NCBI RefSeq assembly: GCF_945859685.1
Contig: NC_079147.1
Span: 181,767,174-181,831,173, forward strand
DNA length: 64,000 nucleotides
Direction of reading: 5' to 3'
DNA from: Eupeodes corollae
Lineage: Eukaryota > Arthropoda > Insecta > Diptera > Syrphidae
The notes beneath the pieces are model-generated. The model was not told the DNA's origin. It did no database searches and saw only the letters and a program-made list of their open reading frames with translations. Shown in pieces: positions 1 through 12,114 of this stretch. The translations under genes were made by a program, and so were the position numbers. Each line of letters begins with the position of its first letter. Positions within the stretch are counted from its first letter, which is position 1.

Positions 1-3000
1 TTCAGTCTTCAGTTGATGCCTTATAGCATTCTACTCAGGAACTATTCCGGAACTTATGGAATTTTTTATAGGTTTTCCTCCTTTGGTCGACGACTATTTT
101 GAGATTTGAGTAGGTATTGCATTCGTTAGGATTCTTTTTCGTTCGTCTAAGTATATTTCCACAGAGAGATAGAGAGAAAGATATGGAGAGAAAGAGATGA
201 CGAGACAAAGATCACTTCTATTTCGTCCTCTTAAAACTCTACAAAAGGTAGAAATGATGGTGAATAAGAAGGAACAAAAGCCACTATACTTCCGTTCGTT
301 CGTTCGTCCTTTCTACTATATTTTTGATTTACTTCGAAAACGAATAAAAATTGAAAATATACCCTTCAGTCTGTGTGGGCGTGTGTTTGTGTATTTTTGA
401 ATGCCATGTAAAAGCAAAAAGGTGCTCGATGTAAGAATCTCCAACTCTATTTCGTTTTCGATATCCTATTTTAGTATTTTTCACTTTTTATGACTGCACC
501 AGAAGTCTGATGGGTATTTACTATGATTTTTATTTTCAAAGAATGCAGCACCAGTAAGAAAGTCTTTAAATTTTGATATAAGAACTCTGTAAAGATGTTT
601 GATTCTTTTTTTAATTTTTTTTTATCACGAGTAAAAAACCACTTTACCATTCATGGGATCTTAAGATATTCCTAAAGGACCACAAGCTCAAAAAGCTTCA
701 AACAACGAAAATAAGTGCTAAGTATATTTGTGGTGGTTTTGTATTTACTTCTTTTTTCTTCATACCAAAATCAGTTAACATTTCTTGTGAGTTTATCATA
801 TTACGAGTTCTTCTTCTTAACTTACACAAGACACCAGAAAAGTTAAAGTTTAAATTAAAAAATTTAACATTCTGACTTATTACAAGAATTTTTAATTGAA
901 AATCTTTTCTCTGGACAAAAGTGTACACCAACTTGGCCAACACTATAAACCATCATATCATCATTATTATCTTCATTATTGTCATCAGACTCCAGAAAGT
1001 CTCAGACTAGAAAATCAGAAATAAAAACATACGTCGACACGAAGGACAAAAAAAAAATACATTATGAAATGAAGAATTTAACAAGTGGTTTTAAGGTTAT
1101 GCTGTGGTTGTGAATTAAATTGTGAAAGGAGTATGGGTTAAACAGGGGTGAACTTATTTTTTCTAGATGCGCGCTGCTTCAAATTCTGACTTGGGAACAA
1201 ATAGTCTTTGAAATTGCTGAAAATTAAAAAAAAGTGCGCATACGCCCAGGTGTGCTTTTAAATCATTATTGTTCATTGGAATAAAGAGGGAGGCGTAAAA
1301 ATGCTGGAATTGATTATAACAAATGCTTTTATTTTATTTTTTAGTCTCTGAAGACCAAACCTTTACATTTCAATAACTTTTCGGGAAAAAAAGGACATTT
1401 AAGAAACTTGTTTTTGATTATTAGAACCAATTTTTTTCTCTTAAGAACAAATTCTGATTATTTTCTCGAAAAACAAAGATATTTCAAGGCTGGGCGTGGT
1501 AATAAGTTGAATTCTAATTTTTATATCAGTTTTCTAGAAACCAATTACAATTTATAGCGCCTGAATTTACTAAACATTTCGTCATCAGAACAATCCCACC
1601 CCTGTTGTCTAGGACAGAAATTCCAGAGAAAATTATTATTATCACCAAAAGACTTTACTTTCTCTCTTCTATTTTGTTTGTCTTTTTATGTTATGCCATA
1701 GTTAAGGGTAAAAGGAGAGAGAGAAGTTGCGGATGCTTTTACTTCTGCAACTGCGATAAAGTTCGCTTACTTTGCAGAAATAAAAATAAAAAAAAAACGA
1801 AACCAAAAGAATTATTATTGAAAGTCTGTTGGGTTATAATATAATAAAAAAAGTTTTAATTGAAAAATTTAACACAGAAAAATAAAAAAAACACACACAC
1901 ACAAATAATAATAATAATAAGAGAAAAAAACAAAACACAAAATGAGAAAATCCGTGACACAAAAACTTATGTACGAGAAATTCTTAAGTAAAAGTTAAAT
2001 ATAAAATTATGGTTCTGATCTTAAAGTATGTAACTTGAAGGAAGAGGAGCATGAAAAAACAACGCAACCGACAAACGTTATTGTTGGAAAATAGTTTTGG
2101 AAGAATATTACATTTTTAAAAAATAAATACATTTTTAGTGATTTTTTTTTTTAATTTGCAATTAAAAAGTTCTAAGGAAACGGATAAAAAGATTTTCTTT
2201 TCTAATGCAGAAAAGAACACTCAGTTTGACTAGTTTTTGAAAAAATAGGTTAAAATATTTCAAGTTTTCATTGTATATAATTATATTTTCAAAGCAGCAT
2301 CTAAAACAGTGTTTTTAGTCGACTGGCTTAGACGGCGATTTAAAACCTGTTTTAACCATTTGCTAGGCTTTGCAGCAGCGATTTGTATGCCTAAGTTTAC
2401 TTTTTTCTCTCAAGTATTGAGATTCGCTTTTTAACCGTACATTTTGCTTACAATGCTTTTTTTTAAACTGTGTTTTTTCCTGTTATTACATAATTCAGAA
2501 ATTCAAAATCACTGCACTGGCAATGTGATTGCGCCTGCAATCAATGACTGTGTTTAAAAATGGAACTCATAATTTAAAATTCATAAAATTACCTATGAAA
2601 TAAAAAAGAAACCAAGTTAAGAAAAGAGAGTTTCGGGAACATTTAATAAAAACCTATCGGCTAGTTTTGGAGAAAATTCGACATTGAGATTTTTGTATAC
2701 AAATTTGTATGGGGACTACTGTTACTTTTAGTCTTAAAGAAAATGAAATACTTTGGGCTTTAGGGGCTATGAAAGACCGGCAGAATCGGAGGACCTACTT
2801 TTTTCGACTTTTTTACCATTTTAATGTCATGTTTGACAAAAATCTCTAGTTTACGAATGCAATATTTGTCATATTGTTTCTATATATATTGCAAGTAAAA
2901 TTACTTGGTAAAACTTTTAGGTCTTACGAAAGCAAGTTCTGAACTTTAGTATGTGATTTAGTTCATATGATTGACCATCAACCAACAATCGTGCGTCAAT

Positions 3001-3095
3001 AAATAGCAATATTTCCCGAAAACATTACGACTTTCGTAAGGGAATGTGCAAGATTTCTCGTCGACTTAAATTATAAAAATTTAACTCTGATTTTA
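1..3095. other. Non-coding AT-rich stretch (putative Lar intron)
   Basis: No gene or transposase/RT signature was recognised. The short open frames have no recognisable domains and low-complexity composition. It contains a compound microsatellite at 1890-1920 and one copy of the dispersed CATACGCCCA motif near 1235-1255. Assignment to an intron rests only on the Lar exon lying downstream on the minus strand. Confidence 0.6.
1890..1920. repeat. Compound (AC)n-(AAT)n microsatellite
   Basis: A run of AC dinucleotides passes directly into AAT/ATA trinucleotides within A-rich sequence. Confidence 0.9.
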
Positions 3096-3099
3096 ACAG

Positions 3100-4260
3100 G
3101 TTTGCTATCGTTGGGATAGTCAACAATTAAATTTAAAAAATTCAGGCTTAAACTAATTCAGGCATCCGTATGGGATGCTACAAACTTCTCAAATTACTTT
3201 TTGCTTTATTTATTGACAAAATTTGTGATTTACTCCCAAGAGGAATACCTTTTGCCGAGATACAAGTTGATGACTTAGTATTACTGGCTGACAACACTAT
3301 GACTGTGCATTGGAAATTTAAAAGCTAAATACCTTTTGCGAGAAATTGGGGTAAGTCATTAATACAAGAGAGACTAATTTGATAGTATTTGAAGTGCGGA
3401 CAAAAAGAGAGAGAGAGAGAGAGAGAGCAGCTCGAAGAACATTAGTCACTCAATAACGTAAATATTGAAGATGTTCAAGAATTTAAAAATCTGGGTTGTT
3501 TTAATTACACACAACTTTAATTTTTCAAAGCACGTTTATCGAAAACTTTCTTTGGGAAAATGTGGTTTAATTTCTTTGCTAACCAAGATATCGTTCTCGC
3601 GTCAAAATATCCTGTTTTTTATGCAACGGTCAACACATGCATGTGGTATAGTGCCCAGGGTTTTACTTATGTGTTCTTCAAGGCGTTTAAAATTGTGCGG
3701 AGATATTTCTTTAAACACTTATTCAGACTACTTAATTCAACACCAAGCTTTGCTATTTGGTAAAATGCCTCTGTACATACAAAATCTAAAAGCCAACTAT
3801 AATTATTTGATAAGAGCAAACGCCTCTCTTTTCAAGGAATATATTTAAACAGCCCATTTCCATGAGGATCATCTATCACTTATGGAGTCAAACTTTGATG
3901 AATGGCAGGGCATGTTTGCAGATGTCACAGCAAAAATAGATGATAAGCTTTACACTCAGGATGAGCTACTTCTACATCGTCCAGAAATACATACAAAACT
4001 TCGATCACCATTTGTCTTCAGGAATCTATTTCAGCAACTAATACTCTGTCGAAGCTACTAGCTTAAATCTAAGAGAACGCCTTAAATATTTAAAGATTTC
4101 AACTTAAACTTAATGCCCATCGAGCCTGCATCAACTTTTTAGTCCTTACAAAAGACTGGAAAATGAAAACGTAACCAATTTTATTGCAAATTATGCTTTA
4201 ATGTAGAAAATTCGGCGGTTTTGTTTTGTTGAAAGTTACCTTTCTCTAAGTCTACTTGGA
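3100..4260 (+). mobile_element. Non-LTR retrotransposon remnant (C-terminal RT part)
   Basis: Plus-strand frames give degraded reverse transcriptase sequence. IPFAEIQVDDLVLLADN near 3250-3295 is the catalytic box (VDD in place of the usual YADD). A later frame (3465-3848, 127 codons) reads FKNLKIWVVLITHNFNFSKHVY, which matches the thumb region 'K(Y)LGV..L....NFSKHI'. It continues through HACGIVPRVLLMCSSRR and LLFGKMPLYIQNLKANYNYLI into the C-terminal domain. A (GA)n run has expanded inside it (3406-3428). Frames shift several times and stops are frequent, so it is non-functional. The 5' end and any endonuclease are missing. The clade is not certain; it resembles I/Jockey-superfamily elements. 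Confidence 0.65.
3406..3428. repeat. (GA)n microsatellite
   Basis: About eleven GA units lying inside the LINE remnant, where they interrupt its former reading frame. Confidence 0.92.
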
Positions 4261-4584
4261 AAGTATGAAATATTGAGCACTAAAATAGTCTATTTAATAA
4301 ACATAAGTATTGTAAACATGACTTTAATTTTTGCATGGTTTTAAGGCTTATAACCATTAGTATCCAGTTATTGTAGCTCAAAAGACACTATTTTCAATCT
4401 CTATCTCTATAGGTAACGATATGGACATCAATCATATATAGCTCCAAAAGGCCAGCTGCCGACGTTACAGAATTTACGTAATGTTTAACCGAAGAGACTT
4501 TGTTTTTTGAAGCAAACATAACCGTCAGGCATTTTAAACCAATAACAACTTCGCGGATAGGAAAACTACTTCTGCTCTTTAATT

Positions 4585-4887
4585 GAGTGGTGATGATGGT
4601 TAGTGCGTTGGACTGTCATAGCAGAGGTATTAAATTCAATCCCTGCAGTGCCATCTAAAGTTTTTCAGGGTTACTGCCTCTTGCGAGGAATTGACAAATT
4701 CTCTAAGAGTAATTCTTGCCCTGAAAGTGCTTTCTCAAATAAGCCGTTCGGATTCGGCTTAAAACTGTAGGTTCCCTCTATTCCTGACAACAGTACTCAA
4801 ACACATTAATGGTTGAGAGTTGTAAGTTCCTTAGCCTCTAATTCTCAACGGACTGTTGCGCAACCTAATTTATTTATTTATTTTAAT
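4585..4887 (+). mobile_element. tRNA-derived SINE, near full length (copy 1)
   Basis: The head looks like a tRNA gene with a Ser/Leu-type 5' half: GAGTGGTGATGATGG then TTAGTGCGTTGGACTGTC as the A-box region, and TTAAATTCAATCCCTG (about 4630-4646) as a degenerate B box. An unrelated body of about 220 bp follows, and the copy ends in a TTTATTTATTTATTTTA tail (about 4869-4885). Body blocks recur at 58436-58680 and the head recurs at 30121-30165, so it is a dispersed family. No clear flanking duplication was found. Pol III transcription with LINE-supplied mobilisation is the known mode for such elements; for this family it is inference. Confidence 0.75.
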
Positions 4888-7245
4888 CAACTAATAAAAG
4901 CGCGTATACGCCCAGAGTGACATTGTTAATATATCAGTTCACATGTTGTGGTTCATCAATTCATTAGAGGCAGAAAGAAGAGATTATTAAAATTAATCTA
5001 GCATCTAGCTATTCTTGAGGTATTGGTGGACTAAATAACCTGACTGTGTCTTATATATTAAGAAAAATTAAAATATTCATAAGCACAATTTTAAATGATT
5101 ACGAAATTTGAGACTATAGCATATAAAGGTTAAAGACTTTACCTCTTTATCTCATTTGTATTGTGTAAATTTCAATCAAGATTCATTAAGGAAACATCCT
5201 GTTTGTTTTAACACCTTTCAATAAAGAAGATTTATAAGGGATTTAAAAAGAGTTCACCATGATTCGTATAAATCAATTTCACAAAAATAATACCACAAAA
5301 AAAAACCTCTTTACCTGACAGCTTATATAAATGCTCACATGTGTCCTTACAAAACTCCATATTTTCTCACTAAAAGCCTTCAAAGCACATTAAAGGTATG
5401 TTAAAGCAGAATAAGGAGATAAAAAGAAGACAATATCTAAGATAAACCATGTTAAGGGATATTGATTGAGAAAAATAAAGCTAATTCCTCTAATGGCTGT
5501 CAACGACAATATTTATTGGAGATATAATAGACACCATTTTAAGTGACAAACACAAGGTACTAATACTATATGTTGACCAAACAAACATCGGGCTTTCGAC
5601 TGTGGAACTGGAAAAGACAATTTTTGTTTTTTTCTTCTGATTGCTACTAATTTTATGTCCTTTAAGAGAAAGGACATGTTCATAATATAAAATACAAATC
5701 ATTATGATGCTACCATCAGTGACCACACCACCACTTCAACATGACGTGGATGTGGAACAAATTTTCTTTAATTATCTGAACTAATTATATTCCCTGCGTG
5801 TCATTAAGCCGCTGCCATCAATGAAATCCGCACAATATAATGGTATAATGGCGGCTATCGCAACAAAGACAAGCCCACAGGAGCTTGAGGATTAGATAAG
5901 GCAGCAGAAAGCAGGTGATAAATAGAAATCCTGGCAAGTGACAGCCGATGAATAGGAATGTAGGTAAGTATAAAGTTGTTGCCAACAACACACTCACATA
6001 TGTATGAAGGTACATACAAGCAACAAAACACACATTATTATTACTTCCTTTCTCTCTAGCTTAATATATTGACGGCAGGAAGAACGATTCAATTCATTTA
6101 AGTGCGGAAAAGTTAAGAGATACAGGTTGATGTATCTCCTTTCCCACATATGTATGTACATGTATGTTGTTAGTGTTATTTATACCTTAAGTTATTTTAT
6201 AGATATACATGTGTAAGTGATGATGTTGCAAGTGGCAATTAAGAGATTAATCGCGGTGACATTTTATTCCCTATTGCTGCCGTCGTAGTCGCGGTCGTAG
6301 CTGCAACAAAGCACACAGGCCTTCAGTATTTATACTTCCTCTCGTAGTAGGTTATAACAGGTGATTCGCGTAAAATGCGCCATGTTGCACACTCGAATGC
6401 ATCAACCATCAGCACACAATAAATAGAAAAACAATAAACAATATCAAAATATCCTTAATATCCTGACATGACGCTGGCTGGCTTGGCTGGCTGCTGCTGC
6501 TTAAACAACACAAATTGCAAAATCATGTACCGTGTAACTGAATGCTGACATTAATCTCCATGGAACTGTAAAAATAGAACAACTTCAGTTCAACTGAAAA
6601 TGAAACAAAACAGAAAAATCTGCAAGTTTCGTCAAAAAATCTAAAAAGGACGAGAGAAAAAATGAATTTCCTACCAGGTCCTTCTGTTCATTTAGGGGAG
6701 AGACAGAGAAAGGCCGAGTTACTTTGGGTTTGACCTGATTTTACTACAACGACTATACGAGTTCCGATTCGATATATTCCCTATGGAAATTGAAGGTTTT
6801 GAGAAAGTGCAACATAACGAATGCATGGAAAAAATGCTTGACAGAAATTCCTTTTAGGGACAGGCGGCAAAGTTAAGGGACAACATTTTTAGCTTTTTTT
6901 ACAGTTTTTTTTTTGTATCTTTTTTGTTGTTTTTTTGGATCTTTTTTGGTAGCAAAATTTCACGTTAAGGTACAGTTTAGCTATTTGATTTTGAAAATGC
7001 AACTGCCAGATTGAATTACCTACAATCATGAAATTCGAAATCAGAGATTTAATGGAGGAATGCGGACAAGATTGCTGCCATCCCAAACGAAAATAGGCAA
7101 ATTTTTAAAGCTTTTAGGCAAAGTGCCGTTTGCATTTTTAATTGATCAATATTCTGATAATAAAGATGGTGAATCGTTTGTTCTTTTCTGTTTGGAAACT
7201 TTGGCTTTCGTATTTTGTTTTTTTTTTTCAAACATCTTTAGTTAG
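4888..7245. other. Non-coding stretch
   Basis: No gene was recognised. It starts with a copy of the dispersed GTATACGCCCA motif (4899-4920). The short ORFs (for example 5490-5726 and 5818-6033 on the minus strand) carry no recognisable domain. A small CGT/CGG-rich patch lies near 6280-6305 and T-rich runs near 6890-6950. Confidence 0.55.
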
Positions 7246-7770
7246 TCTTTTATTTAACCATGAATTGTCCTTTGAACGAAAAACTCTTGCAAACTATTAC
7301 AAAAGTTCACTGCGAGCTTCTTCCAGTTTATGGTCAGTTTAATCGACCTACTGAGGCGGCTATTTGGGCTATTGTGACGAAGTTTCTCACCGACTTTACA
7401 TTGCTGGACATAAGACCACCAACACGCTTACGTAGAGTGAAAACTAAGCAAGCTGTAACTATCGATTCGGAGCCGTTCGAATCAATTTGGCTTCTGTTAT
7501 TCCACTACTTTGAAAATTTTGCTGAATGCAAGAGTTGAAGCCGAAAGGCTTACCGAAGAAGAGAATTTTTGGTAAAAAGGTAAATCGCAACATCACTGAA
7601 ACTTGTGAGGGCTACTGTGCGATATTAACAAACTTTTTTCCACCAAATGGTAGAGCGTGGCTTACATGACATGTGGTTTTAACATGCCATTTATCACAGA
7701 ACACCCGAATCAATGGAATCTATTGAAGTTACTATTGAATATCTTAGTCCACCTTATAGGGCCAATAAAA
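7246..7770 (+). mobile_element. Mariner-type transposase remnant, N-terminal part
   Basis: The frame from 7260 to 7538 (92 codons) begins MNCPLNEKLLQTITK and contains YGQFNRPTEAAIW followed by FTLLDIRPPTRLRRV. This matches the first helix-turn-helix and linker of mariner transposases ('YGRFNRPTESTI...FTLLDVRAPTRKR'). Past 7500 other frames give STTLKILLNA, like the second HTH motif 'STTWKILRKDL', and near 7650 ERGLHDMWF, like the sequence before the second catalytic Asp. The catalytic core is missing or unrecognisable, and stops and shifts make it a dead copy. The 3' limit is uncertain. Confidence 0.65.
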
Positions 7771-8087
7771 TTGACAACTCAGTGATTTTTGTAAAAGCAA
7801 TATTAACAAATAAGACGATATGACAGAAAAACAATTTCATTTGATACATCAAATAATGTTTACAATTGTGTTTTTGAAATGATTTATTTTAAAATGGCGG
7901 CTTTTCGGTGTTTTTAGGATGAAGATTACTTGCTTCACGGTTAATGGCCTGACTAACAGCTACTGTTATTTTGGAATACTACTGAATTTTTGCAAAGCAT
8001 TGATTCTTGGCTACATGGAGATAAGACAATTTTCCTACAAAAGCTTTGGATACTTGTAATAATGTAATAAAATCAATGTAGCAGGTA

Positions 8088-8450
8088 ATCCATTTTGCGG
8101 TTTCAAAAAGTAAGGGGCTGGACTTCGACATCAGTAAAAGTTGTTGAACCAATATTTTTTCAATTTAAATATACATGTACGAAAATGGTCTACTTAACTG
8201 TCGCACAACGCATACAAATTGCCAAAACCTACTACATTAATAGTCATTTTGCCACAGCTGCATATCGTGCTTTAAGAGGAGATTATGGTTTACATAATCG
8301 TCCAACTACGAGACTGGATTTATTGCAAAAGACATTTCCTGGAGCCGTAATTTCTAGCCATCGCGATATCAGCCAGCCACCAAGATCATGCGATTTGACA
8401 CGTTAAAAAACAATATTATTTGTGAGTTACTTTTGAAACCACAAAATGAA
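8088..8450 (+). mobile_element. Internally deleted mariner-like element (MITE-type) with TIRs and TA duplication
   Basis: The left end (8088-8113) contains CATTTTGCGGTTTCAAAA then AGTAA. The right end (8427-8450), reverse-complemented, contains CATTTTGTGGTTTCAAAA then GTAA, giving inverted ends of about 25 bp. TA dinucleotides flank both ends (8086-8087 and 8451-8452), the known mariner/Tc1 target duplication. The 363-bp interior holds one open frame (ATG at 8185, stop at 8404-8406, 73 residues). It has an N-terminal HTH segment (LTVAQRIQIAKTYY...AYRALRGDYGLHNRPTT) joined directly to a C-terminal segment (LLQKTFPGAVISS...PPRSCDLT). Most of the catalytic domain is therefore deleted. It cannot encode an active transposase and would have depended on another copy. 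Confidence 0.8.
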
Positions 8451-8452
8451 TA

Positions 8453-11400
8453 TTCCTGTTCTTATAAAGAGTATATATTTTTCAAGACATTATCATAATT
8501 TCAAGTTAATCGGTTGAAAATTGTTTGAATTATGAATCAGGTCAGAATAATAATTCATTAAGAATTTGTTCATATCTTCAACACTAAAAATCGTTAAGCG
8601 AGCACTTTTTTTCTAGGACATAATCTTTAAGGGCGCTAGTTTGGAGATACTAGGGGACATTTATAATAAAGAAACGATTTTCGAAAATTGTATCATTGTC
8701 TACAAGCTTTGGAATAAACAAATTATTGAGTTTAAATTTTGTGTGCTGGATTTCTTTTTGGGAATGCAACAAGTTTATAGACCCTGTCGACTTTGAATTT
8801 AAACTTGTATCTTTATAATTTGTTGAAGATCTTAACAAAACCATAATTATTGTCAGTCTTGTTGGTTAAAACGTGACGTGCAATGATCCAATGCCATTTA
8901 GGAGTACATTAAGATGCGAACCATTGAAAACATGACTCTAGCTCTTTACATTACATACTACTTTGCACATAAATGTACAGAGTAGAGACACCTTAAACGA
9001 CTGGACTATATAAGGTTATAGCACTACAAGGCAATAATGAGTGGCAGAAAGAACAACAGACAGAAGAAACGAATATCTTCGAGACGGGCCCCTATCTGTC
9101 TATTTACTTCGCTCACGGGTGCTTGATTTCGAATATCAATTGGAACCGATAGCTCTTAACATGACTCTTTGAAGTCATGACCATCTCCACCTAGATATCA
9201 ATCTGTGATATGTAGATAAACAACACATGATCAAGTTTTTGTATCTTTTAGATATCATAAAATATCGATAAAGTAGCATGGTTCACCAAGACGTATACTT
9301 ACTATATTTTTGTATATTTAGTTCTTAGCAAAACATCGAACTGAAAAAACCAGTTGAAATATTGATTCCTTGAAATGGCTTAGTTGCTTTGATTTATCTT
9401 ATTAACATGCATTTCATTTTAGTGAAATATTATAATTACCACTTTTTATGTTTTCTTCTTTTTTTCAATTAAAAAGTTTTTATTCGAAAACAAAAGAAAA
9501 TATCACAAAAAATCTTAATGATGTTTTTAATTACATCCTTTTTCTAACAATTGTTGTTTTCTAGATTGAAACACAAAAATATAGAACAAATTAAAAATTG
9601 AAAAAAAGTCTGAAAACAAAGTATTTCTATCTTTTCTTAATCCTTCTGCTGCCATATCCAGAAACGCGTAATATACTTTCATTATAATACTTCAATGTTT
9701 CTTGAATTTTTCATTTCTTTTTTGTTTCTGTCCACGTGCTGTGCGCTTTCTTTTTATTTTGATAAGTTATTAAAAATGCATAACATGGCAACTTTCGATC
9801 TACAATGAAAAAACTCTTTCTCCTTTTTTCATTTCTTACTGATGGTATAATGCGGAGGAGATGCAAACACAAATATCCTTGGATAATTCTAACTCCTCAG
9901 CAGGATATACAAATACAAAATAAAAAAAAACAAAACAAATAGGAACAGAAGACTTAGAACGATAACAACTAATTGTTCAATAAAGTCATCATCCTCTCTT
10001 TTCTCAGCAGGACATCCATGGAAAGGATATTTATAGAACAATTTTTTAGTTCAAGAAAACCAATTAAAAGAAAACAAACAAAAAGAAAACACGAAGAATT
10101 TCCAAGAAAAAAAAACATCATTCTCATTATTCCCAGAAGTAAAATATTATTATTTATTTTTTGTTTGTTTTATTTTTAAAAACAGAAAAGGATATACGAT
10201 TTTCTTGATTAACTTGTCATCCTAGTGTCCACTCAATAAAAAAATAGAAAACAGAACACATTTTGCGCACTTTCAAAAGCCTTGCATTGGGCCATCTGTT
10301 GTGGGGATTAGACGAGCTAGATGGTGATGCTCAACTTAACCCCCTTTTAAATCCCAATTGGAAAATATCCTTTCGAAAAGGATCAATGAATGGAACATTG
10401 AACAGAACATAAATAAAAATAGATTCAAAGGAAAAAAAATACCATCATGATGTCCTGATGATGAGAATGAGAACGAAAAATAAAACCAAGAAGAAGCAAA
10501 TCGTCCTCAGGCACAATTGTATTAACCTTTTTGTCTTCATTTCATCCTTCTTCTTCCTCGCTTCTTATTCCTCATCTATCTAAAGAAGGTATAAAGTATG
10601 TCCTTTGACTGGTGTTTTCTATAATTTTTGTTTTAACCTCATTTAATCTTCATGGATTATGTTCTATCGTATCGTTAACAAACAACAACAAACATAACGA
10701 CACACAAAAAATCTCTCAAGTTGAAAATTATCGTTTTTCTATATTGCACCGTTGGGCATTTGTGGGAAATTGTCATCCCCGTACCTTTTTCCTTTTAACC
10801 ATTTTTACTGTGCTATTTTTGTCAATATGGTTCTTCTGCTGGTCTTCTGGTGTACCACCTTACCTCTATCCTTACCTTACCTATCTTACCTGCCCGATAG
10901 AATGAAATAGAAAAAACGAATAATTTCTGGATAAAGTGACGGGTGACTTTGCGGGTGGATTATACCAACATGGGTAAAGGTAAAGGACGAGTAGCCGAGT
11001 AGGCGGTGGTTATACGAAGGCCAATCTTGCGAAAGGAATATGAGAAAAGGCGAGTGTATTAGTGGGGGTAAGGTTTCTAGGTAGGTACACAAAAAGGAAT
11101 TATTTTTTACCGATAATTTACTTTGGGGTTTTTGCTGAGTTAAGGTTGCAACTTGATTTGTTGATACCATTAAACCGCGCTAGGCTCTCTTCCTCATTCT
11201 CTGAAGTCATGGTGTTATATATATTTGTATTTTTGCCTTTTATTTATTTATGTATGTATTGCAGATAGGTAGATAGACTAACAAAAGCAAAATGAAAATG
11301 AAAATGATAATGTCCTGTACGTGGTGCGATAGCAATGAATTGAAAGGATATTCGAGGGTTTTAATATAGAATGATAGGGTATTTTGGTAATTCATCGTGA

Positions 11401-11635
11401 TGGGAATTAAACAGATTTATTAAGGTTTTTGTTGGTGTTGTTGTTGTTTCTTTTAGATAAATGAGTAAAATAATTGCTATCTTTGAAAGAGCAATATTTT
11501 TTCGTATATGCAGGCAGGTAATCGTTTTTAATAATTTGTGTGGTAAAAATTAATTTTAACACCTACTTTTTTAATACATAATAAATAAATAAAATTTGAT
11601 GTTAAACTTTTCGAAATTTGTTCTGGAAAGTTTGT
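8453..11635. other. Non-coding stretch
   Basis: No domain-bearing frame was recognised. The sequence is A/T-run rich, with several AAGGATAT/ATATCCTT octamers (9873, 10023, 10188, 10365, 11344). Overlapping ORFs on both strands at 10886-11268 look like chance frames. Confidence 0.55.
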
Positions 11636-11639
11636 AATT

Positions 11640-11980
11640 CGGTAATTCGATCAACCATGGATAGGTTTCGCACAACGTTTTTTCTAATGGATGATGTACA
11701 AGCTTAGAGACAACGTATAGTGCGTACTGAAGACGCTATTGAAGATGTGGAGTAGAATATTGAAGAAGATTTAAATGAGTCCATCTGCCATTGCGTGTAA
11801 AAACAGTAGCTTTGCCTATTCACTTTTTGGAAGATTTTGCGGAACGATCTTAATTTGCAGGCTTAATAAATCCAAACCGTGCAAGAATTTAAGCCGAATG
11901 ACTATCACGAACGTCACACATTTGGTGACGATTGACACTTTGGAAGAGAATATTCATGCTTTAATTGAAGTCAAATAATG
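11640..11980 (+). mobile_element. Mariner-type transposase remnant (HTH region plus short C-terminal scrap)
   Basis: Translation in shifting frames gives DRFRTTFFLMDDVQA, IVRTEDAIEDVE, NIEEDLNESI, then FWKILRNDLNLQA and IQTVQEFKPNDYHERHTF. These match the ordered mariner landmarks 'RTEDAI..V...EEDPN.SI', 'WKILRKDLGL.AYKIQ' and 'VQELKPND..R'. DTLEENIHALIEV near 11935-11973 resembles the C-terminal 'ID.LE.NI...I.EI' segment, so the catalytic core between them appears deleted. Several in-frame stops are present. Confidence 0.65.
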
Positions 11981-12114
11981 GCAAAATCTTACCTTTTTAA
12001 TAGTAATTTCAGTAATATCGTTATTAGTTCGTTCATGTTCAAGCCTACATTTTGATGAACACTACAGACAAATTATTAATTTGTCTGAGATTAAACGGAA
12101 TATAAATTCGGACT

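Noticed and set aside
4591..4660. Possible tRNA-Ser/Leu gene
   Set aside because: The A box is good but the B box is degenerate, no acceptor stem closes, and the sequence continues into a repeated body with an A/T tail; it is a SINE head.
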